64,000 nt of DNA, from contig CM035437.1 in the NCBI GenBank assembly GCA_020310875.1, forward strand, positions 45,568,556-45,632,555, in the 5' to 3' direction. The notes beneath the pieces are model-generated. The model ran no database searches, was not told where the DNA came from, and saw only the letters and a list, made by a program, of their open reading frames with translations. The DNA is from Ceratopteris richardii. Lineage: Eukaryota > Streptophyta > Polypodiopsida > Polypodiales > Pteridaceae. Made by a program: the position numbers and the translations under genes. Below, piece after piece: positions 1 to 12,000 of the stretch. Within the stretch, counting starts at the first letter, position 1, and each line of letters begins with the position of its first letter.

Positions 1-659
1 AATCGAGTGCTGCAGAAGCTCTCAATTAGGAGCAGAAAAGAAACAATATCTCTGATCTTCAGGCCGCCCAGTCCAAGATTTGAACTCAGGTGACAGAGTT
101 GGGAGAATTACAAAGCAGCCAAGGCGCTGAGAGGCTTTGTTTGTTCTCGTTCCGCAGAAGACAACTTGAGTCTGTAATCGGATCCCTAGATCACAGTAGC
201 GTTCGGGTTTCGAACTGTGGACCTCTCAGAGGAGATTAGAGCATTCTATGCGCTTCACTAGAGGCCTTTGGTGATCACTCGAAGGATTGGATCTCGTGAC
301 ATTGATCATAGTTTACAACGTCTTACCCTTTGGGATAAAGGCAACCGATGATTTTATGTTCTCTGCGCATTATTTGTTGTCTGGTTGTCTGTAATGGCTT
401 CTAATTCCGAGCCAAGTTTACTTCAATTATGACTTCTTTTTGAGCTGCTGATTACCCCAACCGAATCCGATTGCATATCTTTGGTGAGCAAATCCGAAGA
501 CTGCCAAAATTTTGGGAAAAGTTAGAAGGAAGTGGGTGTGTCATACAAAGACCATGTAGCTATGAGGACATGCATCCATGATGGATGTTGCATGCACTGA
601 GTCTTCAAAGTATGGAGACTTAAGCTAACCAAGATGAAGAATCAATTTTTCTTGAGGAT
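1..659. other. Degenerate repeat-derived flank of Gypsy-1
   Basis: I find no convincing gene here. The first 120 bases can be read as a short glutamine- and glutamate-rich, coiled-coil-like peptide interrupted by stops, but this is too weak to call. The last 30 bases before Gypsy-1 (about 630-659) join smoothly to the sequence at 38195 once Gypsy-1 is removed. The joined frame reads as an acidic peptide of the kind found at the end of some gypsy pol genes. I infer that this is the left part of an older LTR element that Gypsy-1 split. Confidence 0.35.
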
Positions 660-1580
660 TGTTAGTCGGCCGACGGATTGGGACAGGTGTAACGGAAATC
701 TTTGTAAAACATGCGCGAAAGGTAGTTACGCGCATATTTGTAAATCTTATATAAAGCAATGAAAAGAAGTGCTCGGGAGCACGGGGATTTTGGCCTATTT
801 TCGTGTTATCACCAGACTGTTCGTCTGGTTGTCTGTCGGAACGTTGCGGCAGTGTGTGTTGTTTAGTTTTTGCGTACTCTGTTGTACTCTGTGTTGTCAT
901 CTGTCAATCTCGGTTACACTGTGAATCTAGTTCCATTCAGTAAGTCGTTGGATCGTTGTCTGAAAGAGTTACTGTGGATCGTTGTGACGAATTGTTTTGT
1001 TAAGATGTACGATGAAGTGCTCTTCTCCTTGTTGAACTGCTAAGTATTGATAAAACTGTGTGAATGTAGTAATCTTTCCCTAAGAACATTGTGCAGAAGT
1101 AGTGCTGTTCTCGATCTGCCCTTGTACAGTGAGAATTACCTATAGTTAAGGGTAATTCCAGTGTGTGTTAGTCTTCAGAACTGTAGGTTGAAACCGTAGG
1201 TACCTTTTGTGATCCGGTTGCTTGACTGTGAGCGCTGTCTTGGTGAAGGTTGGACTACTGTACTGTTACAGTAGCCTATTAGTCTGAAGTAATTGGGTAC
1301 CAAGGTACAGATAAGGCTGGTAGAGTCTAGTTGTTACTGGTAGATGAGCTAAGACTGTGATGATACTGTCTAAGGACAGTAGATTCAGATAGAACTGTCG
1401 ATAGCATTTTAGTGCTGCAACTGAATCGGTTATTTTGGGGAACCAAGTACAGGGCCTCTGTCTAATAGACCCCTACCACTCCCAAGAACCCACGATTCGT
1501 TTGACACGTGCTGACAGTTAGAACAATGCATTAATTCAACACTGGCTTTAACATTGGCCGTTTGATCCGCCATGTTAACA
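660..1580 (+). repeat. Gypsy-1 5' LTR
   Basis: This 921-bp LTR has TGTTA...TAACA ends and matches 37274-38194 along its whole length. A TATA box (TATATAAA, 748-755) lies in the promoter part, so transcription would start roughly 25 to 35 bp downstream. The opposite-strand open frame in this LTR recurs in the 3' copy and is not a gene. Confidence 0.93.
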
Positions 1581-1764
1581 CTTGGCGCCATCTGTGGGAA
1601 GGTGGCATCAAGATCGTCATTCGTCTATCGAAATCGAACATCAAGATTACCGTGTGTTTGTCGAAAGTAGCAACAGAACCAGATTGTTGCAAACTTGTTG
1701 TGGAAAGGTGATTATAAAATTTTAATCGATAGTGATACTACGCGATTAGTACAAAAGATGATAC
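1581..1764 (+). promoter_or_regulatory. Gypsy-1 primer-binding site and leader
   Basis: Two bases after the LTR the sequence reads TGGCGCCATCTGTGGG (from 1583). The TGGCGCC start is what a tRNA 3' end finishing in GGCGCCA would prime. I cannot name the exact tRNA. The remainder is a short untranslated leader up to the gag ATG at 1765. Confidence 0.65.
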
Positions 1765-3746
1765 ATGCCGGTTACTCGATCCAGTGAAACGTATCCCAAG
1801 AACCGTCAGTCTGGAGTAGTTAATTTATTAAAGACAACTCCGGGAGGTAGAAGTACAACTAAGTCTGACCCAGTTGTCAAGAAAGACAACAACGTTAGAA
1901 GTGATTCCGGTCATATTCCAGTGGAACGTGTTACGCCTCTGGTACATTTCGGTACTATTTCGGCACAGTCTGTCGAAGACATAGTAACTCCAGAATCTAC
2001 CAGAACGCAGCCTGAAGTTAGTTTAACAATCTTGGATAAAGATTCAAATTTGTTTATGACTAGAAACACTTTAGCCAAAGAAATTTGTGAAGGCGAAAGA
2101 ACACCTTATTTTGGTGAAAATTCGGCACATTTCGGTGATATTTCGGTAACAAAATCGTAGTTTTTTGGCGACGGTTTATCATTTTTTGCTGAATCTTCAG
2201 TCCAGTCACCGCTTTTTGGAGTAAGTTCCCCTACACTCGAGATCAAGAAGGAAGGAAATTTGTTCGAAACCGAGATTCGAAGCATACTGAACAAGATTAT
2301 CGAACTGGAAAGTGCACAGTCCGGCGATACAGATTCCGATAGTTCAGATATTCAGCCCTGAGATACAGAAGATAGTCACAATACACTTGCCATGAACGGG
2401 AAACAACAACAACTGCAGCAGCAACAAGTATGCCCACCAAGGCCACCTCCAACAGGAGTAACGTACACTAAATTCGGTGGATTCCCAGGAGATGACCCGG
2501 ATGCTCATGTACGCACATTTGAGATAAGTTACGCAGTACTTAACCATCCACCGGATCCGACGTATAAAGCTATTGTCTTTCAGTCTACATTGGTCAATGA
2601 AGCAGCTAGATGGCTTACAGAATATGATATTAATCACTTCGGCACCTATGAAGCAGTACGAGATTCCTTTTTGCAGAGATTCAGACTAAAGAAGAATCCA
2701 GCCAAAATTTTTGACTACCTGCAAAACAATAGACAGAAGATAAATCAAACAGTACAGGAATACGCCACACTATTCAGGACTCATCTAAGGCAGTTACCAC
2801 CAGCACACGCCAACCTACCGGACGACGTTATTACTCAGTGGTTTATCAATGGATTGACCCCGCAACTTAAACAGATTATGATTATACGCTGTGTAGGAGC
2901 TATGACGCTAGATGCAGTGATTGCAATGGCTCTGCAGTTGGAAAACAAGGTTGGCGGATTTACAAAGGACCTGGAGTGGTTAAAAACAAATAGAAATGTC
3001 TCCGAAGATATGAACAGACAAGTATACTGCATCACATGCAAGAATTCAGGCCATACTAGTGCCACTTGTGCACTTAATCAGTTATTCTGTGCTATCTGCA
3101 ACACTGCCGACACACCACCGAAAACTGTGCATACAACGCCAAAGTGCAGGGAACCGCAACTGTCAATGCTATTATACAGGAACCAGGAAAACTAGCCAAT
3201 CATTATGTACCTCCGCAAATGAGGAACAACCAGCAACAAGGATATCGAAATTACAGAGGACAGAGAAACAACAACTACAACGCAAACCGCTGGCAGGCCG
3301 GATTAGCACCGGAAAATCCCAATTTGCCACCACCGCGCTGTCATTTCTGTGGTGGATTTGGTCACATTAGAAGATTCTGTAAGGATGCAGTTGAGTATGA
3401 TCAGAGGAAGAAGGAACGTCAAAACCCAATGGCTAATATGGTACAAATCACACCAGTGGAAAGGCAAGCTGCAGTAATTCAGACCCGCTCCGACAAACAA
3501 CTACAAGCAGCAGCAAAATTATTTGAACCAGGTATACGCGAACCACAAAGGATGTACAACAAGGCTAGTCAATGGACCACCACAGAACCTCCAGTCTTCC
3601 CAGATCCTATTCCGGTGACCCAGAATCCAATAACTGAAGAAGGAACACAACAACAGGATTCCAATTCCGCAGCAGGCCCATCATCTTCAGTAGACGCATC
3701 AACTTCAAAACCGGTGGAGCATGCAATCCAATCACAACAGGCCTAA
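1765..3746 (+). pseudogene. gag: Gypsy-1 gag (capsid/nucleocapsid), disrupted
   Basis: Gag would form the cytoplasmic particle and package the RNA. The N-terminal part starts at ATG 1765 and is cut by in-frame TAG (2158-2160) and TGA (2359-2361). The capsid-like region at about 2450-2960 has the gypsy Gag pattern (ARWLTEY, FLQRFRL, QEYATLF). Three zinc knuckles of the CX2CX4HX4C type follow, at about 3028-3070, 3090-3130 and 3337-3382. A frameshift falls inside the second knuckle, moving the reading from frame 1 to frame 3. The last part is rich in Gln and Pro and ends at TAA 3744-3746, directly ahead of pol in the same frame. The gene is inactive, and its identity as Gag is clear from the knuckles and its position. 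Confidence 0.85.
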
Positions 3747-6700
3747 AAAATTTTATCTAAAGCATCTATCACTCTGCCTCTGGGCCAGCTACTTGCATTA
3801 GTACCGGGAGTTCGACAACAATTCCAACAGCAGTTCAGCCCTGTGCCTTCTTGTATTCCAGCAACGGCAACAGTGCAACCGGAACCTGATTCTACGGTCG
3901 ATCGTTTAGTTCATTTAATTATGGTATGTTATAAAAATCATAAAATCCCACAGGTACTAATTGATGGAGGATCGGGTGTCAACATTGCTACTGCTGCATT
4001 ATGTAAAAAGTTAGGGTGGACCAACATCGAATTAGTTCAGTTTTTTGTCAGAATGGCCGACCAGTCAAGGGTCCATCCCGTAGGACTTGTACGAAATGTA
4101 CCCATAACTTTACAAGGTACCACATTTAAGATGACCTTTGTCATACTAGAATTATCGGAATCCACCCTTGATTATAATCTCCTTTTCGGCCAACCTTGGC
4201 TGAAGCACGCTAAGGTGATACAAGATTGGTCTGCACAGGAACTCACTTTCAAAGACAACAATCGTAAATATGTTGTAAAATTAGATGCTATACAGCCTTG
4301 CGAACTACATGCTAGACCAAATTTTGCAGAACCAGTCCATATGCTAGATGGATTGTCAGATGATGAAGAAGAAGAGTTTTTGAAAAATAACATTGACTTG
4401 ATTTCCCTAAGAACTGTTGATCTACAATCTGTTGTAGATAACTGGAATCCCACAGTTTGTACGGTAATGACTGTAACAGAAGAAGATAAGAAGGAAGATA
4501 CTGCTGTTATAGATGACGCTCAACTGCAACAACTTTTTAAGCCAACTGACGATATAGAAAAGCCCCGACAATTTTATGTTCCAGAAGATCAGTTAATCAC
4601 TTATAATTTAGGCGATGAAGATCATCCGCGTCCTGTGAAGATAAAGCAAAACTTACCGGAAACATTTCAAGCAGGCTTAATCCAGCTACTCCGAGAATTC
4701 TCCGACGTCTTTGCATGGGATTACAAAGATATGAAAGGATTGGACCCGCGCATCTATCAGCACAGAGTCATGCTGAAGCCCGAAGCAAAACCGAACAAAC
4801 AACCCAGCTACCGGATGAATCCAAACTATGCATCACAGGTAAAGGTAGAACTTGATAGGCTACTTAAAGTCGGATTTATTGTACCAATAGAACATGCTGA
4901 ATGGATCTCACCAATTGTTATTGTCTCGAAAAAGAATAAGCAGTTGCGAATATGTGTAGATTACCGAAAACTGAACGCAGCTACAGTGCCTGATCCTTTT
5001 CCGATCCCTTTTGTTGACACAATGCTTGATAGAGTAGCATGACATGAAATGTATTCATTCCTAGATGGGTACACTGGATATAATCAAGTTAGAATGGCTG
5101 AACAGGATATACCAAAGACTGCCTTCATTACCAACTCGGGTGTATTTGCTTGTACTGTTATGTGGTTTGGATTAAGAAATGCCCCAAGTACATTCCAAAG
5201 GTGTATGCAGGAAATATTTTCTCCTTATCTTACCTCTTTTATGCAAGTCTATCTTGACGATTTTTCAATTTTCGGTAAGATGATAGCACACCTGTTCCAT
5301 TTACGGTACTGCTTTCTAAAATGCAGAGAATACAGAATCTGTTTGAACCCAAACAAATCCGTGTTTGCGGTTTCATGTGGCAAGCTACTTGGTCACATTG
5401 TATTTGCACAAGGTATACAGGTGGATCCAGATAAAATTTCAGCTGTGTTAGAAGCTCCGGTGCCCACTACACTGAAAGAAGTAATGCGCTTCATGGGCCA
5501 AGTAAGATGGCATGGACGACACCTACGATGGCTTGCTCACTTGGCAATACCTCTGAATAGATTAATCACCAAGACTCCTCGACAGTTTGAGTGGACTCAG
5601 GAATGTCAGATAGCATTTGATCGTCTAAAGTGTTTATTAACACAGGTTCCAATCTTACAGCCTCCGGAATGGGATCACCCATTTCATGTCTTTGTATACG
5701 CATCAGATATTGCCATTGGCAGTGTTCTGATGCAACGAACCGATAAGTGGTTCTGACTTGTTTACTATGCTAGTAGAAGACTTGCCCCTGCTGAAAAAAA
5801 TTACTCTGTAACAGAAAGAGAATGTCTAGGCTTAGTATATTCTGTCAAGAAATTCAGGCATTACTTGCTGGGCCGTAAATTTACCTTTCATGTAGATCAT
5901 GCTGCACTTGTCTATCTAGTTCGGCAGCAGCATCTAGGTGGTCGATTAGCACGATGGTTCCCTCTTCAACCTGTCTTGCCATTAGAACCTTTTCAGAAGT
6001 GGGGTCTAGATTTTATCGGTCCAATTACACCTCCAGCAGTCTTCGGTAACAATCGTTACATACTGACATGTACAGACTATGCAACCAGATGGGCAGAAGC
6101 CTGGGCTTTACGGTCTGCTACAACTGTTGCGGTAGCAAAGTGTCTGCTAACCGATGTCTTTCCACGTTTTGGCTTACCACTGGAACTTGTTACAGATCAA
6201 GGCACTCATTTTTTCAACTCTTTAATGAAAGTACTCACACATTCATTTCAGGTCACACATAAATTTAGTTTCGTGCAAATGGCCTGGCTGAGAGTACAAA
6301 CAAATCTTTGTTGAATATGCTTTAGAAACTCATTTTAGAAGCACCGGAAAGATGGGATCAACTGCTACCTGCAGTATAATGGACATACCGGACTACATAC
6401 AAGGTAACAACAGGATTAACACCTTTCAAACTAGCTTATGGATTAGAAGCAATAGCACCAATGGAGATAGTTATACCAAGTTTAAGAGTAGCAATCGCTC
6501 AGAAACTGCTACCGGAAGATTCACTGTCATTTCAATTGGATACACTCAGAGAGTTAGATAAGCAACGATGGCAAAACTTTTTAAGTATGCAGGAAGTACA
6601 ACTAAGACAGGCTCGGACGCATGATCGACACTTGAAAACTCCAGTTTTTACGGTGGACAACTTGTCCTTTTTTATAATGCAAAGTCCAATCGGTCTGCTG

Positions 6701-6855
6701 GTAAATTCAAATTATGATGGTTCGGTCCCTATCGGATTTTTGCACAAGTAGGCCCAGCAACTTTTCGGTTGGCTACGTTGACCGGAAACCCTCTTCCGAA
6801 AGTCATCAACGGTTCGAAGCTACGGTCGTATCAACACACAGCGAACCCGCACTGA
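3747..6855 (+). pseudogene. pol: Gypsy-1 pol (protease, RT, RNase H, integrase), disrupted
   Basis: Pol stays in the frame of the end of gag. The protease motif LIDGGSGVNIA lies near 3957-3990. Reverse transcriptase follows, with the SPIVIVSKK and FLDGYTGYNQV motifs and the catalytic YLDD near 5250. RNase H begins near 5690 (FVYASDIAIGSVL). In-frame TGA codons stand at 5040-5042 and 5754-5756. After GGRLARW (about 5960) the sequence jumps directly to the integrase core (GLDFIGPI, about 6002), so the end of RNase H and the integrase zinc finger are deleted. The first two catalytic aspartates of integrase are present (GLDFIG, TDQGTHF). The frame is then lost near 6260. C-terminal integrase pieces appear in other frames up to TGA 6853-6855. 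The order RT, RNase H, integrase places it in Ty3/gypsy. Confidence 0.9.
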
Positions 6856-7188
6856 AACATTTTGCGGTTGGCTGCATTTTTTGGAGTTCACTTTTCTTTT
6901 CTTTTCTTTTCTTTTTGTGCGTGTTTAATAATACAATCTGCGTTTTGAAACCTATTTATGTCCACAGCCGCCCTGCCCTTGCCAGCTACTCACGCATGTA
7001 CACCGTAGTTAAAAAAATTATCATTTCAATACCCCGCGACGATTAATCATCCTTCATTGCGCTCCCCGACAAAGCATCTACTTAACCTTCTCCAGTTCGA
7101 CGAAAAACGCTATAGTGCTTGTGTTTACCTTGTGCTCTGTGTTTTTCTTGTGATCTGTGTGCCTGTGCTCTATGACTTCGTGTGCACC
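6856..7188 (+). other. Gypsy-1 pol to post-pol spacer
   Basis: This is a noncoding spacer with a pyrimidine run (CTTTT repeats) at about 6889-6917. The frame of the next ORF is open from about 7057, but the first ATG in it is at 7189. I see no other gene. Confidence 0.5.
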
Positions 7189-7941
7189 ATGGAAGCCTTG
7201 GCTAATTACGCCGCTTTCCGTGACGGGCTCCCTACCGACGTAGGAGAGTACCTGCGCATACGTGGGTTGGCAAACTTCGCTGAACTGCCTTGGCATTCAG
7301 TGGAGCCCCACCCATTCTTTGCTCAGATCATTTCCGCCATCGCTCAAGCACCTGCCAACGAGCGAAGTTGGGCTTTCACATCTTTACCTGCCCGAATAGT
7401 AATCACCTTCCAAACCTTCGCTGAGTCGTTTCGACTCCCTTCGCAAGGCCGAGAAAATGGCCCGAGCCTGCCAGTAACCAGAATGGCCGAATTGTTTCCT
7501 AGATATTCCTCTAACGAATATGCCATTCTCTGCCGACCAGAACCAGAAAGATCTGCCCTTCAATTCCTAGTAGCCATCCTTAACCTCCAAAAGCGCACTT
7601 ACGGCATATCCGGGCCATTTTACTCTACCATAGACTTAGCTGCCCGTGAACCAATCAACTTTGCCTCTTTCTTCTTCCACAGAATCCACAAAGAATGCGT
7701 AGCTATCATGATACGAGTAAACAAAGGAGGCACGCCGAGATCCAGACTACCACACATCATTTCATTCCTCTTTCCGGCCATCCTTGCAGCACAACCTCCA
7801 CCGCAAGGACCAGTTCTGCGACATGAAGAGTCAGTGCAGCTGTGGGACGACGAAGAGGAATTAAACCAACTATTCCGAAGAAAAAGAATAAGGATTAGCT
7901 CTTCTGCAAGCGAAGCACAAGGATCTGCAGGAGGGAACAAT
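7189..7941 (+). pseudogene. Gypsy-1 post-pol ORF, N-terminal part (split by the copia array)
   Basis: An open frame starts at ATG 7189 and runs 251 codons to the copia insertion point. It encodes a probably globular N-terminal domain with FFAQIISAIAQ and Trp- and Phe-rich segments, followed by an acidic linker. Removing the array and one ACAAT duplication joins codon AAT 7939-7941 to GAG 35856 in frame, so the two parts were one gene. I see no signal peptide or membrane segment, so there is no support for an envelope protein. The function is unknown. Its position and coiled-coil C-terminal half resemble the Gypsy-2 post-pol ORF at 56407. Confidence 0.7.
7937..7941. repeat. Target-site duplication ACAAT, left side of copia array
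   Basis: ACAAT stands immediately before the first copia LTR. The identical ACAAT stands at 35851-35855, immediately after the sixth LTR. No internal LTR has ACAAT at its edge. This 5-bp duplication is the size expected for copia integrase. Confidence 0.93.
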
Positions 7942-9013
7942 TGTTGGTGCATTTTACCCAAGCCTACATGCTTGATATATTTGATATCATCCTTATTTTT
8001 AAGTCACATGAGTAGTCATGTGAACACCTCTTGTAAAAGAGTACATTTTATCTCTTGTAAATGGAAAAAGAAAAAAAGGAAAAGGATGGCTTACCTCATC
8101 CATGATGTAAAAGCAAATTCGTGGCTCTAACTACCTAAAACCACGAAATTTAGAGCTGAGGGAATCTCTCCTAACTTTGGGGATCACTTTTAGGTGGAAT
8201 CATCCGAATTCAAATTCAAAACTCCATCCAAGAATAGCTATAAAAAGAGCAAGAAGGAAGAGGCGATTAGCAAGCCTTGTACGTGACCACTTCATGTCAT
8301 TTTGTAGAGATTGAAGAGCTTACTCCATAGCTCTATCATTCTACTCCCATTGTGCAAAGATTCATTGCCAATGTGGTTGTAATCATATGTGAATCTATAC
8401 ATTTATCATCATCTACTTCTCTGTTTTGTTCTCTGCTATACTCACTCAGAGCAGTAACTTCGAAGGTCATATCTCGAGTTCTACTGAACCTTTTTCAGTG
8501 ATTTAATTGGATAGCTTGTACTGTCTACTTTGTGCATATAAATTTTCAAGGTCATTGGATAAATACTTTTGGAGATATCTGCATTTTACTGCTTACTGGT
8601 CTATCTCTGCAGAGCCCCGAGAATTGTGGGAAAGTTCCAGAAATTGATGAAACTTGTTCTCAGTGCTCAGTCCATCCTTTGAAGTGTTTTAACTTGGATT
8701 GGGAAGCTTGCTAAGTCTATTTGCTATGCCCAAAAGGAATTTTTCTAATTCCTACCAGGTTGAGAGCACTGTTCATTTTTTCCAGCAGGTGTATGTCCAA
8801 AATAGCAAGTTTTGGGAGCTAGTCATTTCGCAACTAGTCTGTCTTGACTTAAACTTTTGGGATACATGTTCCAAAGTACTTGGCTGATATTTTGGTGGAT
8901 TTAGGAAGCTCAAAGGGTCTACTAATCAACTTTGAAGTCTCAGTTGGCTGGTGTGAAGCTGGTTGTAGCAACACCTACTCATCTTTGGATTGCATCCACC
9001 ATCTCTCTTCACA
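7942..9013 (+). repeat. Copia array LTR1
   Basis: LTR1 is 1072 bp, starting TGTTGG and ending CACA. A TATA box (TATAAAAA) is at 8239-8246, placing the probable RNA start near 8270. It belongs to the short LTR type (LTR1 to LTR3), which lacks about 7 bases present in LTR4 to LTR6. The left edge abuts ACAAT rather than a polypurine tract, so this is the true outer 5' LTR. Confidence 0.93.
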
Positions 9014-9014
9014 G

Positions 9015-9026
9015 TGGTATCAGAGC
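9015..9026 (+). promoter_or_regulatory. Copia primer-binding site, unit 1
   Basis: TGGTATCAGAGC is complementary to the 3' end of plant initiator tRNA-Met, the usual primer for plant copia elements. The same site follows LTR2 (14446), LTR3 (19796), LTR4 (25152) and LTR5 (30507). It is absent after LTR6, where host sequence resumes. Confidence 0.9.
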
Positions 9027-9039
9027 ATAGTCAAGCAAC

Positions 9040-12000
9040 ATAGGAGATGGATTTCCATCAACAATTGACAAATTGGATCGAAACAAATACCCGGCATGGT
9101 CTCTAAGGATGGAGGCTTACCTTCAAGGGAGGAATCTATATGGATTCATATCCGGAGATGAAGCAATGCCAACCATGAGGAACAAAGGGCAACCATCACA
9201 TGAAGAAGTGGAAGGACTTTCGAATTGGTGTTCGAAGGATGCACTTGCAAGGTCCTATATTCTAAACTCAATCTCTGACTTTCTTTTAACTCATGTCAAG
9301 GGATGCAAGACATCAAGAGAGACCTGGAATGCACTTGCTTCTTTCTTCTCTTCCAACACTCAAGCAAGGAAGAACCAATTGTGGATGGAGTTCACAACAA
9401 TGAAGAAAAGCCCGAAGCAAAATGTGACTGATTATGTCACAAAGATGAAGGAGATTTCTGACCAACTTGGAAGCATTGGAGAGGTAATTTAAGAGGAGCA
9501 AATCATAAGACAAATCATGAATCGAATCAAAGCAGATGGCAAGTGGGAGTCATTCACAACAGCCATGGATTTATACATGGATATGCATGTACCCGACCTC
9601 AACACACTCATGGGCCAACTCTTCACTCATGAAGCAAAGATTAGCAAAGGTGGTGAGTCCTCAAGAGGTAATCAAACTTCTGCCTTATATTCTGATAAAG
9701 CTAAGGTCAAGGACAAGTCAAAGAATAGGAAGAATGAAGATGAAGGAAGCTCTTTCCAAGCAAACTTTGCAGGTAGAGGAAGAGCTAGAGGAAGAGGCAG
9801 AGGTGGAAAGCAAGGCAGGGGGAGATTCCAATCATCTCAACCTTGCAACATATGTGGCTTATCTAACCATACTACTGAAGAATGTTTCAGGATGTAATTT
9901 TGGGAACTATTGCTTGTACCGTGGGTTTGGCCGTTCTGGAACCATCAATGATTGGTGAAGCAGCAAATCCATAACCCGAGGAACTCAAGAGAAAGAGGAT
10001 TCAATAGAGGTGGCTATGGATCAAATAGAGGTAGATACAATGGAGGCTAAAACAACAACAACTACTACAACAACAATTACAACAACAACAACTATCAGAG
10101 TGGCCATAGAGGAAGAAGAGATTACAATAACTATGCAGAGGGCCAAAGTCAAGAAGATTCATTATTGATTATGAATCTATCAGCGAAGAAGGGTAAGGAT
10201 GATGATCACATATTTTACATTGATTCGGGATGCTCGAACCATGTAGTAGGAAATGTGGCTTTACTTTCTGATTTGGAAGATCCTCATAACAAGCATGAAG
10301 TGCAGACAGGAGATGACGCAAAGCACTCAGTGGAGAAGATAGGTAATGTGAAGACATCAGATGGGAATATGAACCTCTTAAGCAAAGTCTTGTATGTCCC
10401 TACAATTACCAAAAATTTAATAAGTGTTGGGCAGATTGTTGAAAAAGGATTGCAGGTTAGATTCAATCGATTTGGAGCATATGTTGAAGACCCAAGGCAA
10501 GGCTTTCGAAGGATTGCCAAAGGAGAAAAGACAGGAAGGCTTTTCACTTTTGAAGTGGAAGATACAAAGAACATAGCTTTGTTTAGCTATGGATCTCAAA
10601 CTCTTACAGAGTTGGAGATATGGCACAAAAGGCTTACTCACATTGGTGAGAGGACACTCAAACAAATTTGCACGGACCAAAGTGTACTTGGTTTGCCTAA
10701 TATCACAAGGCAACACATGATTTATAAGTGTGAAGCTTGTCAACTCGGCAAGGCTCATAGACAACCTTTCAATAAGAAAGGATATATGTATCAAAATCCT
10801 TTGGATCTAGTGCACACGGATGTGTGGGGTCCAAGTAAGGAGCCATCTATATCAGGCTCAAGATATTATGTGTCTTTCATAGATGATTGTAGCAGGTGGA
10901 CCATTCTGTTTTTCATGAAGCACAAGGATGAAGTGTTTAATTGCTTTAAGAAGTATATTTCTCTTGTTGAAAACCAAACAGGTAGGAATTTGAAACGACT
11001 CAGATCAGATGGTGGAGGAGAATACTTCTCTTCTGAATTTGATGCCTTCTTGCATGAAAGAGGCATTAAAAGGGAAGTCACTACAAGGTATACACCCGAA
11101 CTCAATGGTGTAGCAGAGAGGAGGAACAGAGCTATTGTCGACGCTGCAAGGTCCATGCTCAACGAAAAGGGATTGCCAAACTACCTATGGGCAGAGGCTG
11201 TGTCGACAGCCACATATCTCATAAATAGACTTCCATCTAAGTCACTAGATGGAACTACTCCATATGAAGTGTGGAATGGAAGAAGACCTAGTCTAGAGCA
11301 TTGCAAAATCTTTGGATGCTTAGCCTATGCTCACATTCCTTCTCAAGTAAGAGGGAAATTGGATCCCAAGGCAGAGAAGTGTGTATTCATTGGTTATGAT
11401 CAAAACCAAAAAGGATATAGATTGTACAATCCAACCAATAAAGGATTTTCTGTGAGTAGAGATGTAATTTTTGATGAAAACAAATCATGGTTTGATGATG
11501 ACAGGAAAGTGAAGTTGCCATATGACTTGGATGAAGATTTTCCATCACTTCAACCAAAGGAGCCAAAGCAGATTGAAGAAAGTGATTCGGAGATTGACCT
11601 AGAAGACTTGGAAAGACTAAAGCTATGGAAGAACAAAGGAAAAGCAAAGATGTAGGATGCTACATATGGACCCGAGAGCTCACATCAACCACTTAGAAGG
11701 TCTTCGAGGGAGAAGAAGAAACCAGAGAGGTTTGGTTATGATACTTCTTTGGTCACTAAGCACTCAATCTACATTGCAAAGGATTCAACCAATGAAGAAC
11801 CTACCACATTTGAAGAAGCACAAAGCAAGAAAGCTTGGAGAGATGCAATGGATGAAGAAATGGAAGCCTTGAAGGAGAATGACTCTTGGGAGCTTGTACC
11901 TAACAAGCCATCTATAAAGATAATCGGATCTCGATGGATATACAAAATCAAGAGGAATCCAGATGGAAGTATAAATAGACACAAAGCAAGGTTAGTTGCT

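Noticed and set aside
7922..8130. Cys-rich peptide CWCILPKPTC at the start of every copia LTR
   Set aside because: It is a reading of LTR sequence that recurs unchanged at each LTR and is stopped soon after; there is no sign of coding use.
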